From: Brevundimonas sp.
GTDB lineage: Bacteria; Pseudomonadota; Alphaproteobacteria; Caulobacterales; Caulobacteraceae
Length of the DNA: 19,312 nucleotides
NCBI RefSeq assembly: GCF_031082345.1
Contig: NZ_JAVHLH010000020.1
Location: 1 to 19,312 of the forward strand
Reading direction: 5' to 3'
The notes under the pieces were generated by a model. That model was not told the origin of the DNA, did not search any database, and saw nothing but the letters and a program-made list of their open reading frames with translations. The position numbers and the translations under genes are program-made. Shown here piece by piece: positions 1 to 6,247 of this stretch (position 1 is its first letter; each line of letters begins with the position of its first letter).

Positions 1-55
1 GGGCTCGCGGCGTGCGGCCGCGAGGCCCGCCGCCATGGCGATGACCGCCGCCGTC

Positions 56-1258
56 CTAGCCCATCCGTAGCGCATACCCAGCCTCTTCCAGTCCGTGCCT
101 GATTTCTTCGGCGTGCGCCTCGCCGCGGGTCTCGACCATGATGTCGAACTCCGCGCCCTTGGCCGGCACGTCCAGCGCCAGCCGGTTGTGCACCACGTCG
201 ATGATATTGCCGCCGAGGCCGCCGATGACGGCGCTCATCTTGGACAGCATGCCCGGGCGGTCGTCGCCGAGGATGCGGTAGACGATCAGCCGCTTCTCGC
301 GCACCAACTCGCGATTCAGGACCACGGCCAGCATGCGCGAATCGATATTGCCGCCGGTCAGTTCGATGCCGACCTTCAGCCCGCGGAACTTGTCGGGGTA
401 GGCCAGCATCGCCGCCAGGCCGCCGGCCCCGGCGCCCTCCGCGACCGTCTTCTCCAGGGTGGCGAGAAAGGCGACGCCCTTTTCGAAATCGGCCTCGTCG
501 ACGACCAGCACCTCCTCGACCAGCGGGTCGGCCATGGCGAACGGGATCTCGCCGACCGCCTTGATGGCGATGCCCTCGGCGATGGTCTGGCCGCCGCATT
601 TCGGGGTCTCGCCCCGGCGCTTCGCCGAGAAGGAGGGGTACATGGCCGCCTCCACGCCGAAGATGCGGATCGACGGCTTCAGGGCCTTGGCCGCGATGGC
701 TGAGCCGGCGATCAGGCCGCCGCCGCCGATCGGGATGATCAGCACGTCCAGATCGGGCGCGTCCTCCATGAACTCGAGGCCGCAGACGCCCTGGCCGGCC
801 ACGATGCCCTCATCGTCGAAGGCCGAAACGAAGACGAAGCCCTCCTCGTCGCGCAGGCGGTGGGCTTCCTCGGTCGAGCCGGTGAAATCCAGCCCCTTGA
901 TCACGACGGTCGCGCCATGCGCCCGGGTGCCGTCCGCCTTGGTGAAGGGCGTGCCCTCGGGCATGACGATGGTCACGGGGATCCCCAGCCGGGCGCCGTG
1001 ATACGCCAGGGCCTGGGCGTGGTTGCCGGCGCTGGCCGCGACCACGCCCCGCCTGCGCTCGTCGGGCGTCAGTTGCAGCAGCCGGTTCAGCGCGCCGCGC
1101 TCCTTGAAGCTGCCGGTGAAGTGCAGGTTGTCGAACTTGATCCACACCTCGGCGCCGGTCAGCTGCGACAGCTTGCGGGAATAGCGCACGGGGGTGCGGT
1201 CGACCTGACCGGCGATCCGCTCCCGCGCCGCCAGAATGTCGTCAAACGTGACTGTCAT
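56..1258 (-). CDS. ilvA: Threonine ammonia-lyase (threonine dehydratase) with C-terminal ACT domain
   Basis: This is a PLP enzyme that deaminates L-threonine (and usually serine) to 2-oxobutanoate, the first step towards isoleucine. In a 400-residue protein, the lysine that binds PLP is K52 in the motif FTGSFKERGA. A substrate-binding SAGNHAQ motif lies at 76-82 and the PLP-phosphate glycine loop PIGGGGLIAG at about 176-185. The last 75 residues read as one ACT domain (RILGDDRPGMLSKMSAVIGG), which normally gives allosteric control. One ACT rather than two, and the length of 400, match the shorter 'one-C-term' IlvA/TdcB class, so anabolic versus catabolic use is open. I chose the ATG at 1256-1258 because GGAAAG sits just upstream on the minus strand. 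A longer in-frame GTG start at 1309 lacks a comparable site. Function is confident, exact symbol less so. Confidence 0.93.
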   Translation of the reverse strand: MTVTFDDILAARERIAGQVDRTPVRYSRKLSQLTGAEVWIKFDNLHFTGSFKERGALNRLLQLTPDERRRGVVAASAGNHAQALAYHGARLGIPVTIVMPEGTPFTKADGTRAHGATVVIKGLDFTGSTEEAHRLRDEEGFVFVSAFDDEGIVAGQGVCGLEFMEDAPDLDVLIIPIGGGGLIAGSAIAAKALKPSIRIFGVEAAMYPSFSAKRRGETPKCGGQTIAEGIAIKAVGEIPFAMADPLVEEVLVVDEADFEKGVAFLATLEKTVAEGAGAGGLAAMLAYPDKFRGLKVGIELTGGNIDSRMLAVVLNRELVREKRLIVYRILGDDRPGMLSKMSAVIGGLGGNIIDVVHNRLALDVPAKGAEFDIMVETRGEAHAEEIRHGLEEAGYALRMG

Positions 1259-1394
1259 GGGCTTTCCTATACCCGGTCTGCGCCGGGTTGCCGCGAGGTT
1301 TTGGACCACCGCCCGGAGCGTCGCAACCTTGACCTTGCCGCAGCGTTCAGGGTCTCATCCCGATGTTCGCGCCGCACCGTGACGGAGAGAGCCC

Positions 1395-1940
1395 ATGGCC
1401 GCCCAGACGACCTTTCGCAAACCCATCCTTCCGCTGATCGCGGTCCTGGCGTTCGGCGGCGCCCTCGCCGCCTGCGAAACCGTCCCCATGGACCGCGGCT
1501 TTGGTCCGGGGCCGCGTTCCGGCCCGGGGCCGGCGGTGTTCCGCGCCGACGACTTCGCCTGGTCGACCGCCTCGGGAAGCGCCTCGATCGATGGCCGGAT
1601 CGACTATCGCCGCAACGGACGGGTCTTCGACTGCACCGGCTCCATCGGATTGACGCCGGACACGCCCTATACCCGCGCCCGCTTCCGCACCCTGTACGGT
1701 TCGACCGACCGGGCGGCCGTGCCGGAAACCATCGTCCGCGCCCGGACCGTCGCCGACCCCAGCGTCGACTATCGCTCCTATGTCCGCTCGACCACCTGTG
1801 AGAACGGTCGCTTCACCTTCTCCGGCCTGCCTGCCGGGGGCTGGTTCATCATCGCCCCGGTCAGCGCGGGCGGCGAAGAACGCGTCGTTCTGATGCGCCA
1901 TGTCGTCACCCGCGGCGGTCGCGTCTCCGTCACCCTGTAG
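1395..1940 (+). CDS. Hypothetical lipoprotein with a beta-sandwich-like C-terminus
   Basis: I do not recognise a named family. The 181-residue product starts with a basic stretch and a hydrophobic segment ending in the lipobox LAAC (C27), so it should be a lipid-anchored envelope protein. The mature part begins with a Gly/Pro-rich linker (about 33-50). The C-terminus alternates short strands and turns, including GRFTFSGLPAGGWFII, which resembles carboxypeptidase-regulatory or transthyretin-like Ig folds. There are two Cys besides the lipobox (in the contexts DCTG and TTCENG). The start is supported by GGAGAGA at 1384-1390. A 54-nt gap separates it from the next exported-protein gene on the same strand, so the two may be co-transcribed. 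Export is well supported. The fold is a guess. Confidence 0.8.
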   Translation: MAAQTTFRKPILPLIAVLAFGGALAACETVPMDRGFGPGPRSGPGPAVFRADDFAWSTASGSASIDGRIDYRRNGRVFDCTGSIGLTPDTPYTRARFRTLYGSTDRAAVPETIVRARTVADPSVDYRSYVRSTTCENGRFTFSGLPAGGWFIIAPVSAGGEERVVLMRHVVTRGGRVSVTL

Positions 1941-1994
1941 CGTTCGTCCGTTCGTCTTTCCGGCCGCGTACCGGGCCGCTCTGGAGGATTAGCC

Positions 1995-2609
1995 ATGCGT
2001 CGCCCGTTTCCGACCCGGACCGCCCTGATCCTCGCCGCCGCATGCGCGCTGGCGGCCGCGCCGGCGGCGGCCCAGTCATGGGGACACAACAGCGGGCAGG
2101 GCTATCATCGCGGCGGCTCGGACTGGGCGCCCTCCGCCTTCGACTGGCGCAGCCAGGTCGACCGGCCGGGCGACTATCGCTGCGACGCCTTCTGGGACGC
2201 CAACCGCACCGACTGCGGGGCCCGCTGGCGCGACCAGCGCCACCGGGTGAGTCGGCAGGCGAGGAGCGACTACCGCGCCCTGGCGGGCTACGCCCGCAAC
2301 GACGGACGTTACGGCCGCGCCTACGACTCCGGCCATGGCGACCGGTATCAGACCCGGAGGCGGGGCTACGGTCATGGCTACGGCCACGGCTACGGCCAGG
2401 ATCGCGGGCCGGCGACGGCGTACCACGGCGCCTATGGGCGGCCTGATCTCGTCTATTCGAGCGGCGGCTACGGAGGATACGGCGGTCCAGCCTATGGCGG
2501 CGGGCGCGATCCGGGTCGGGTCGACTGGTGCCGGGCGACCTATCGCTCCTATGACGCGCGCAGCGGCTACTACCGCGCCTGGAGCGGCCGTCTGATCTTC
2601 TGCGGCTGA
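1995..2609 (+). CDS. Exported BA14K-family-like protein, Gly/Tyr/His-rich
   Basis: This 204-residue protein has a classical Sec signal peptide (hydrophobic 8-25, likely cleavage after AAA at 26). Its last 27 residues (178-204) match the BA14K signature: WC, then RSYD, then an aromatic/Gly stretch, then a final Cys. BA14K proteins are small secreted or periplasmic proteins of alphaproteobacteria, first described in Brucella as immunoreactive and lectin-like. Their cellular role is poorly defined. Residues about 109-174 are low complexity, rich in Gly, Tyr, His and Arg, and include a perfect GYGH-type repeat at 124-135. GGAGG at 1983-1987 gives a good ribosome site for the ATG at 1995. Assignment to BA14K rests on the C-terminal motif only. 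Confidence 0.78.
   Translation: MRRPFPTRTALILAAACALAAAPAAAQSWGHNSGQGYHRGGSDWAPSAFDWRSQVDRPGDYRCDAFWDANRTDCGARWRDQRHRVSRQARSDYRALAGYARNDGRYGRAYDSGHGDRYQTRRRGYGHGYGHGYGQDRGPATAYHGAYGRPDLVYSSGGYGGYGGPAYGGGRDPGRVDWCRATYRSYDARSGYYRAWSGRLIFCG
2364..2399 (+). repeat. 12-bp tandem repeat encoding GYGH units
   Basis: Three consecutive 12-base units of the form GGC-TAC-GG(C/T)-CA(T/C/G) encode GYGH, GYGH and GYGQ inside the BA14K-like gene. The repeat is in frame, so copy-number change would lengthen or shorten the low-complexity segment without breaking the gene. Confidence 0.7.
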
Positions 2610-2630
2610 GCCGAACCGCCGGAAAAGAGC

Positions 2631-2658
2631 CTCATCCGATCACGGATCGGTGGATGAG
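2631..2658 (+). terminator. Imperfect hairpin after the BA14K-like gene
   Basis: CTCATC-CGATC, a 3-nt loop, then GATCG, a 3-nt bulge and GATGAG form an 11-bp interrupted stem starting 21 nt after the stop codon. There is no T-tract, so it may be a 3'-end stabiliser or a weak or Rho-assisted terminator rather than a true intrinsic terminator. Confidence 0.3.
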
Positions 2659-2740
2659 CGGCGTTCGCCATCGTTTCGCCTTGTCCGCACCGCTTCGCTC
2701 CTTCTGACCCGCAAGGGGTGGTGGATCAGGGAGCGCGTTC

Positions 2741-2938
2741 ATGTCCCAGCATAATATTTCCGGCTCGGAAGTCTTCGGGCCCAAGCCCGGCGTCATGGTC
2801 CGGTCGGTCAAGACGAGCGGACTGCGGCGTCAGCGCGCCGCCCGCACATGGGCGGCCTTTATCGCGGGCGCGGTCGTGGCTGTCGCCGCCGGCGCGGTCG
2901 CCATGGCGGCGATCTTCGGCCCGACCCTCTTTGGGTAG
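2741..2938 (+). CDS. Small single-pass membrane protein, unknown function
   Basis: This is a 65-residue protein with a polar N-terminus, a basic stretch (RSVKTSGLRRQRAAR, 21-35) and one Ala/Val-rich transmembrane segment at about 38-59, ending FGPTLFG. The positive charges before the helix predict an N-in topology. AGGGAG at 2728-2733 is well placed 7 nt before the ATG. Codon use looks coding, with G/C-rich third positions. It sits alone between the BA14K-like gene (131-nt gap) and the convergent acetyltransferase gene. I know no family for it. Confidence 0.6.
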   Translation: MSQHNISGSEVFGPKPGVMVRSVKTSGLRRQRAARTWAAFIAGAVVAVAAGAVAMAAIFGPTLFG

Positions 2939-2978
2939 GGGCTAACGCTCGCGACGCGGTCGCTCGCTGCTTGAGCCT

Positions 2979-2994
2979 GCGCGTGGAAACGCGC
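2979..2994. repeat. Perfect GC hairpin between convergent genes
   Basis: GCGCGT-GGAA-ACGCGC is a perfect 6-bp stem with a GNRA-type loop on the plus strand. It lies in the 63-nt space between the stops of the small membrane protein and the convergent acetyltransferase. It has no T-tract on either side. It may mark the shared 3' ends. Confidence 0.3.
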
Positions 2995-3001
2995 CCCGAC
3001 A

Positions 3002-3535
3002 TCAGGCCAGCCAGACCATCCGGCGGGTCTCTGCATCAGCGCCCCGCGCGCGGCTGAATCCCTTGCGCACCTCGCCCGTGTAGAGGAAGCCCGCCTTTTC
3101 CAGCACGCGCCCCGACGCGGGGTTGTCGATGAAATGCCCCGCCACCATCGCCCGGCGACGCCAGCGCCGTGAGGCCCAGACGAGCGCGCCTTCCAGCGCC
3201 TCGGTCGCATAGCCCCGGCCCCAGAAGGGCCGCCCGATCCAGTAGCCGACCTCGGGGGCCGGATCGCTGTCCTCGAACAGGCCGATGACCCCGACCGGTC
3301 CGTGGTCTTCATGCTCGATCACAAAGGTCACCGCCCGTGCGGGATCCTGCCCGGCGACGGCCAGCACGAACGCCTCGGCGTCCCCGGCCGTATAGGGATG
3401 CGGCATGCGCAGGGTCATGCGGGCGATATCCGGATCGTTGGCGAGGGCCGCCAGCCGGCTGACGTCCTGGCCGCCCGGCGCGCGCAGGGCCAGGCGTCGC
3501 GTCTCGACGACAGGGGAGGGTTCGATCACGCACAT
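3002..3535 (-). CDS. GNAT-family N-acetyltransferase (RimJ/RimL-like)
   Basis: This 177-residue acetyl-CoA-dependent transferase has the RimJ/RimL/SpeG layout. It opens with an 'ETRRLALRAP' first strand (11-20) and has the motif A pyrophosphate loop GYWIGRPFWGRGYATEAL (97-114). The family signature NPASGRVLEKAGF lies at 138-150. Members acetylate protein N-termini, amino groups of polyamines, or antibiotics. Nothing here fixes the substrate. The ATG at 3535 has no strong ribosome site. A GTG two codons later would give VIEPSPVVETRRL and is equally possible. It lies downstream of rpmA on the same strand but is separated from it by an intrinsic terminator, so it probably has its own promoter. 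Confidence 0.88.
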   Translation of the reverse strand: MCVIEPSPVVETRRLALRAPGGQDVSRLAALANDPDIARMTLRMPHPYTAGDAEAFVLAVAGQDPARAVTFVIEHEDHGPVGVIGLFEDSDPAPEVGYWIGRPFWGRGYATEALEGALVWASRRWRRRAMVAGHFIDNPASGRVLEKAGFLYTGEVRKGFSRARGADAETRRMVWLA

Positions 3536-3594
3536 GAGACGGCCTCGGTCTTCACGCCGCCTCCTTGGAGGGCTCGGACGGCTTCGAGGCGGGG

Positions 3595-3631
3595 AAACGA
3601 AAACGGGGAGCCTGGTGATCCAGACTCCCCG
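3595..3631 (-). terminator. Intrinsic terminator of the rplU-rpmA operon
   Basis: CGGGGAG (3604-3610) pairs with CTCCCCG (3625-3631). After one mismatch the stem continues with CTGG/CCAG around a TGAT loop, giving 11 paired bases. Read on the minus strand, the stem is followed directly by TTTTCGTTT (3603 down to 3595). Position, stem strength and T-tract all fit a Rho-independent terminator about 70 nt after the rpmA stop. Confidence 0.82.
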
Positions 3632-3650
3632 CGGAAATATTTCCCTTGGT

Positions 3651-3684
3651 CCGGATCGCGGCTCTTGAGCCTTGCGCGATCCGG
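3651..3684 (-). repeat. 10-bp perfect inverted repeat in the rpmA 3' UTR
   Basis: CCGGATCGCG (3651-3660) and CGCGATCCGG (3675-3684) are perfect complements around a 14-nt loop. The repeat lies 17 nt after the rpmA stop and before the terminator hairpin. It has no T-tract. A role as a 3'-end stability element is inference. Confidence 0.55.
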
Positions 3685-3701
3685 GAGATGGTCCGTTCGC
3701 G

Positions 3702-3983
3702 CTACTCGGCGGCCATGGCCATGGTGTCGGTGGCCGGAAGGATCGACACGTAGCAACGGCCGTTCGCCTTCTTGGTGAACTTCACGGCGCCGTGCACGGT
3801 GGCGAACAGGGTGTGGTCGCGGCCGAGGCCGACGTTCTCACCCGGGTGGAAGGTGGTGCCGCGCTGGCGCACGAGGATGTTGCCGGCCAGCACGCGCTCG
3901 CCGCCGAACTTCTTCACGCCGAGGCGTTTCGACTCGGAGTCGCGACCGTTACGCGACGAACCACCGGATTTCTTGTGAGCCAT
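3702..3983 (-). CDS. rpmA: 50S ribosomal protein L27 (bL27)
   Basis: At 93 residues with the near-invariant N-terminus [20 protein letters not shown], this is bL27, which sits at the peptidyl-transferase side of the large subunit. Its flexible N-terminus reaches the tRNA ends. The conserved core ([15 protein letters not shown] at about 35-49, then [10 protein letters not shown]) is intact. There is no cleavable N-terminal extension of the Firmicutes kind; the protein begins directly with MAHKK. The start is supported by GGGAG on the minus strand. It follows rplU after 27 nt, the usual rplU-rpmA order, and ends in a strong terminator. Confidence 0.98.
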   Translation of the reverse strand: MAHKKSGGSSRNGRDSESKRLGVKKFGGERVLAGNILVRQRGTTFHPGENVGLGRDHTLFATVHGAVKFTKKANGRCYVSILPATDTMAMAAE

Positions 3984-4010
3984 AGGTCTGCTCCCGTTCT
4001 CGTCTGAAAA

Positions 4011-4628
4011 TTACGCTTCGTCGCCGGCCTTGTCCGCCTTCTTGGCGGGGGCCTTCTTGGCGGGAGCAGCTTTGGTTTCGGTCTTCTCGGCCTTGGCGGC
4101 GGCGGCTTTCGGAGCCGCGGCCTTCTTGGCCGGAGCGGCCTTGGCGGGCTTTTCGGCGGCCGGGGCGGCTTCAGCCTTGGCGGGCTTCGGCGCGGCGGCC
4201 TTCTTGGCCGGCTTGGCTTCGGTCTCTTCGACGCGCGGGGCCAGGCCGCGGGCGCGCAGGTTCATCTCGGCCTTGGTCATCAGCGACGCTTCGCCGTCCC
4301 ACTTGGCCTTCTCGCCGGCGCCTTCGATGCCGGTGATGCGCAGAACCGATTCCATCTGGCGATGGCCGTTGGTGCGGCGATAGCCCTGACGGCGGATCTT
4401 CTTGAAGATCTTGATCTTCTCGCCCTTGCGGGTTTCGACCAGCGTCGCGGCGACGGTCGCGCCGGCGATCATCGGGGCGCCCAGGGTGATGCCCTTGTCG
4501 CCGCCCAGCATCAGCACGTCGCCGAACGACACGCTGGAGCCGGCCTCGCCGTCGAGCTTCTCGACCACGATGACGTCGCCCGGTTGAACCCGGTACTGTT
4601 TGCCGCCGGTCTTGATCACCGCGTACAT
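4011..4628 (-). CDS. rplU: 50S ribosomal protein L21 (bL21) with long Ala/Lys/Pro tail
   Basis: Residues 1-103 are a standard bL21, an early-assembly 23S rRNA-binding protein: MYAVIKTGGKQYRVQPGD at the start, then IKIFKKIRRQGYRRTNGHRQ (72-91) and the VLRITGI end. Normal bL21 stops near residue 103, but this one has 205 residues. Residues 104-136 look like a small added domain. Residues 137-205 are almost only Ala, Lys, Pro and Glu, resembling histone H1-like tails. C-terminal extensions of L21 are known in some alphaproteobacteria. The tail should be disordered and basic. It is first in the operon, transcribed from the promoter at 4697-4724 through a short structured leader. The ATG at 4628 is fixed by the conserved N-terminus. 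Confidence 0.97.
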   Translation of the reverse strand: MYAVIKTGGKQYRVQPGDVIVVEKLDGEAGSSVSFGDVLMLGGDKGITLGAPMIAGATVAATLVETRKGEKIKIFKKIRRQGYRRTNGHRQMESVLRITGIEGAGEKAKWDGEASLMTKAEMNLRARGLAPRVEETEAKPAKKAAAPKPAKAEAAPAAEKPAKAAPAKKAAAPKAAAAKAEKTETKAAPAKKAPAKKADKAGDEA

Positions 4629-4649
4629 GTTGAAGCCTCAGCGTAACGC

Positions 4650-4684
4650 AAAAAGAATAAGCCCGACGGGGGTCCCCCTCGGGC
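4650..4684 (-). promoter_or_regulatory. Terminator-like hairpin in the rplU leader (possible attenuator)
   Basis: On the minus strand, GCCCGA-GGGGG, a 1-2 nt loop and CCCCC-(G)TCGGGC form a very strong stem (4661-4684). It is followed at once by TTATTCTTTTT (4660 down to 4650), the layout of an intrinsic terminator. It lies 21-56 nt upstream of the rplU ATG and just after the predicted transcription start near 4690. No minus-strand gene that it could terminate is visible upstream. It is either an attenuation or autoregulation element of the L21 operon or a 5' stabilising stem. The structure is seen; the function is inference. Confidence 0.6.
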
Positions 4685-4696
4685 GAAGAGCGGCGA

Positions 4697-4724
4697 CATA
4701 TACGGAAGGGGCCTCCGGAGTCAA
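4697..4724 (-). promoter_or_regulatory. Sigma-70-type promoter of rplU-rpmA
   Basis: On the minus strand, TTGACT (4724-4719), a 16-nt spacer and TATATG (4702-4697) are close to the -35/-10 consensus. They stand out in this GC-rich background. The predicted start is near 4690, giving a leader of about 60 nt that begins just before the hairpin. Confidence 0.68.
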
Positions 4725-4820
4725 CGCGAAACCGGGCCCTGCGGGGCTTTTCCGGGCCGGGCCGGGATTTGCGGGGCGGCCTTGTTTGCGCCCCGGTCGG
4801 TCCGGGGTTAGGGTCGGCTA

Positions 4821-4830
4821 ACAACGTTGT
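4821..4830. repeat. 10-bp perfect palindrome ACAACGTTGT
   Basis: This palindrome lies in the 253-nt divergent region between rplU and the acidic repeat-protein gene, about 50 nt before the latter. It follows GGCTAA, which could be part of a Caulobacter-type -10. A protein-binding site is possible. I cannot name a regulator. The rest of this region holds the rplU promoter and leader and otherwise nothing recognisable. Confidence 0.25.
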
Positions 4831-4881
4831 CGAGAGCGGCGCGCGGCAGGGCCGGGGCGCCGGTCCCTCGAGGGGGTTATG

Positions 4882-5511
4882 ATGACCATCCGGACGGGTT
4901 TTCGGGTTGCAGGAGACAGGTTCTTGTCGGCCGAGCGGTTGTTCGGCGACGACGCGGGACCGATCGCAGACGGCGGCTCCTTCGGCCGCGGCGACCTGCT
5001 TCAGGACGACGTCGACGGCGCGCCTGGCGCCGAAGCCCGCGACACCCCGCCGATCACCGAGATCCTGCGCGGCTCCGATCTGGACGCCCTGCTCCATGGA
5101 ATGACCGGCGGCGAGTTCCTGTATGGCGGCTGGGCCGATGAACTCCCGATCAGCCACATGGGCAGGGATCTCCTGCGAGAGACAGACTTGCTGTTCCCGG
5201 GCGACGACGCCGAAACGCCCCTCGTTCTGCCCCCCGTGCCCGATGGGAGCTTCCTGACCAAGGACGCGGACATCGCCCAGGTGCTGCCGGGGGTCACGGC
5301 GGACGAGTTCCTGCTGTCGAAGGACGTCGATCTCCCGCTGGTATTGCCGGGCGACGACGACGGCTTCATCGGCGTCCTGGACCAGGGCGACAATCCGGAA
5401 GGACTGTCCGGCTCCCCGAACCATATGCTGACGCTCGATCCGGACGGCGGTTTCGTCGTCGGGACCGACGACTTCGGCCGGTTGCACGATCACGACGGCT
5501 GGCTGTTCTGA
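4882..5511 (+). CDS. Acidic repeat protein, unknown function
   Basis: I do not recognise this 209-residue protein. It has no signal peptide, no transmembrane segment and no Cys, and it is very rich in Asp, Gly and Leu with only two Lys. The middle carries imperfect repeats of about 19-20 residues: VLP anchors recur near residues 115, 134 and 154. Two copies share an F-L, K-D-x-D, VLPG pattern, and weaker copies (GGEFL, DDGFI, DGGFVV) lie on either side. The end is LHDHDGWLF. Two adjacent ATGs exist at 4879 and 4882. AGGGGG at 4871-4876 is better spaced for 4882. Early codons (AGG, TTG, GCA, GGA) are less GC-biased than in neighbours, which hints at recent acquisition or relaxed constraint. 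A Ca-binding or type I-secreted protein is possible but unproven. Confidence 0.68.
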   Translation: MTIRTGFRVAGDRFLSAERLFGDDAGPIADGGSFGRGDLLQDDVDGAPGAEARDTPPITEILRGSDLDALLHGMTGGEFLYGGWADELPISHMGRDLLRETDLLFPGDDAETPLVLPPVPDGSFLTKDADIAQVLPGVTADEFLLSKDVDLPLVLPGDDDGFIGVLDQGDNPEGLSGSPNHMLTLDPDGGFVVGTDDFGRLHDHDGWLF

Positions 5512-5546
5512 CGGGGCGGACCGGTTTCCCGAATTCCCCGCTCGAC

Positions 5547-5561
5547 TGTTATAAAGTAACA
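5547..5561. promoter_or_regulatory. Candidate Zur operator overlapping a -10 element
   Basis: TGTTA-TAAAG-TAACA is a perfect 5+5 dyad. Its left half, TGTTATA, matches the half-site of known proteobacterial Zur boxes. It contains TATAAA (5550-5555), a likely -10, so a bound repressor would block RNA polymerase. It lies 16 nt before the start of a metal-transporter-like gene, which has AGGGG at 5568-5572 as its ribosome site. The dyad is seen; the identity of the regulator is inference from the neighbouring metal genes. Confidence 0.5.
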
Positions 5562-5577
5562 CGCTACAGGGGCCGGG

Positions 5578-6237
5578 ATGACGCCGCCCGCCCTCGATCA
5601 GACGATGCTCCTGTCCATGCTGGGCGCCGGTTTCGCCACCGCCTTCCTGCATGCGGCCCTTCCCACCCATTGGCTGCCCTTCGTTCTCGTCGGCCGGGCC
5701 CAGCGCTGGTCCGTTGAGCGGATTCTGGCCTCCGTCGTGGTCGCCGGCCTGGCCCACGTGGCCGTCACCGCCCTGGTGGGCAGTCTGATCGTGGTGGCCG
5801 GACTGGCCCTCGACCAGTGGATCGCCGGCCTGCTGCCGTATCTGTCGGCTGTCCTTCTGTTCGCCTTCGGCGGCTTCTATCTGGTCCGCTCCCTCGTCCG
5901 CGGGCCGCAGCTGGCCGACGGGCCGTCCATCGAGGAGTCCGGTCCGGCCGTGTCGCACGCCGCCGCGTTCTGGGCCCTGGTGGCGACGATGGCGATTTCG
6001 CCCGGCGAGGTGCTGCTGCCCTTCTATCTGAACCAGGCCCAGGGGGGCGTCGGCGTGCTGGCGGCGCTCACCGTCGTGTTCGCGGCCGGGACGGTGCTGG
6101 GCATGGCCCTGTTCACCCTGCTGGCCCGCGCGGGATGGTCGGTGCTCCGGCTCGAGCGCTGGGCTCGGTACGAGGGTGCGGTGCTGGGCCTGGCCCTGAT
6201 CGCGATCGGCCTTCTCGTCGTCCTGCATCAGCCCTAA
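5578..6237 (+). CDS. Polytopic membrane protein, probable metal-ion transporter
   Basis: This 219-residue protein has about six hydrophobic helices (roughly 10-25, 50-76, 80-104, 128-150, 158-182, 199-216). A conserved-looking motif, FLHAALPTHWLPF (23-35), places two His in the first helix. The pattern SPGEVLLPF (141-149) in the second half looks like its partner, suggesting two related halves as in LysE/RcnA/TauE-type carriers. His within helix 1 followed by Pro and a second His is reminiscent of nickel/cobalt exporters of the RcnA type, but it is not the canonical HX4DH motif. It follows a Zur-like operator and precedes the CDF exporter by only 10 nt, so the two are probably one operon. Transport of a divalent metal is likely; ion and direction are unknown. 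Confidence 0.75.
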   Translation: MTPPALDQTMLLSMLGAGFATAFLHAALPTHWLPFVLVGRAQRWSVERILASVVVAGLAHVAVTALVGSLIVVAGLALDQWIAGLLPYLSAVLLFAFGGFYLVRSLVRGPQLADGPSIEESGPAVSHAAAFWALVATMAISPGEVLLPFYLNQAQGGVGVLAALTVVFAAGTVLGMALFTLLARAGWSVLRLERWARYEGAVLGLALIAIGLLVVLHQP

Positions 6238-6247
6238 AGCTCTGCGG

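Noticed and set aside
1..55. Possible start of a minus-strand gene (ATG at 36, beginning MAAGLAAARREP) just after ilvA
   Set aside because: Only 12 codons before the window edge and no convincing ribosome site, so I cannot support a gene.
4171..6228. Long minus-strand open frame of 685 codons spanning rplU, the acidic protein gene and the permease
   Set aside because: It overlaps well-supported genes on both strands, and its translation is low-complexity Arg/Gly/Gln-rich without motifs. It is an artefact of high GC content with few stops.
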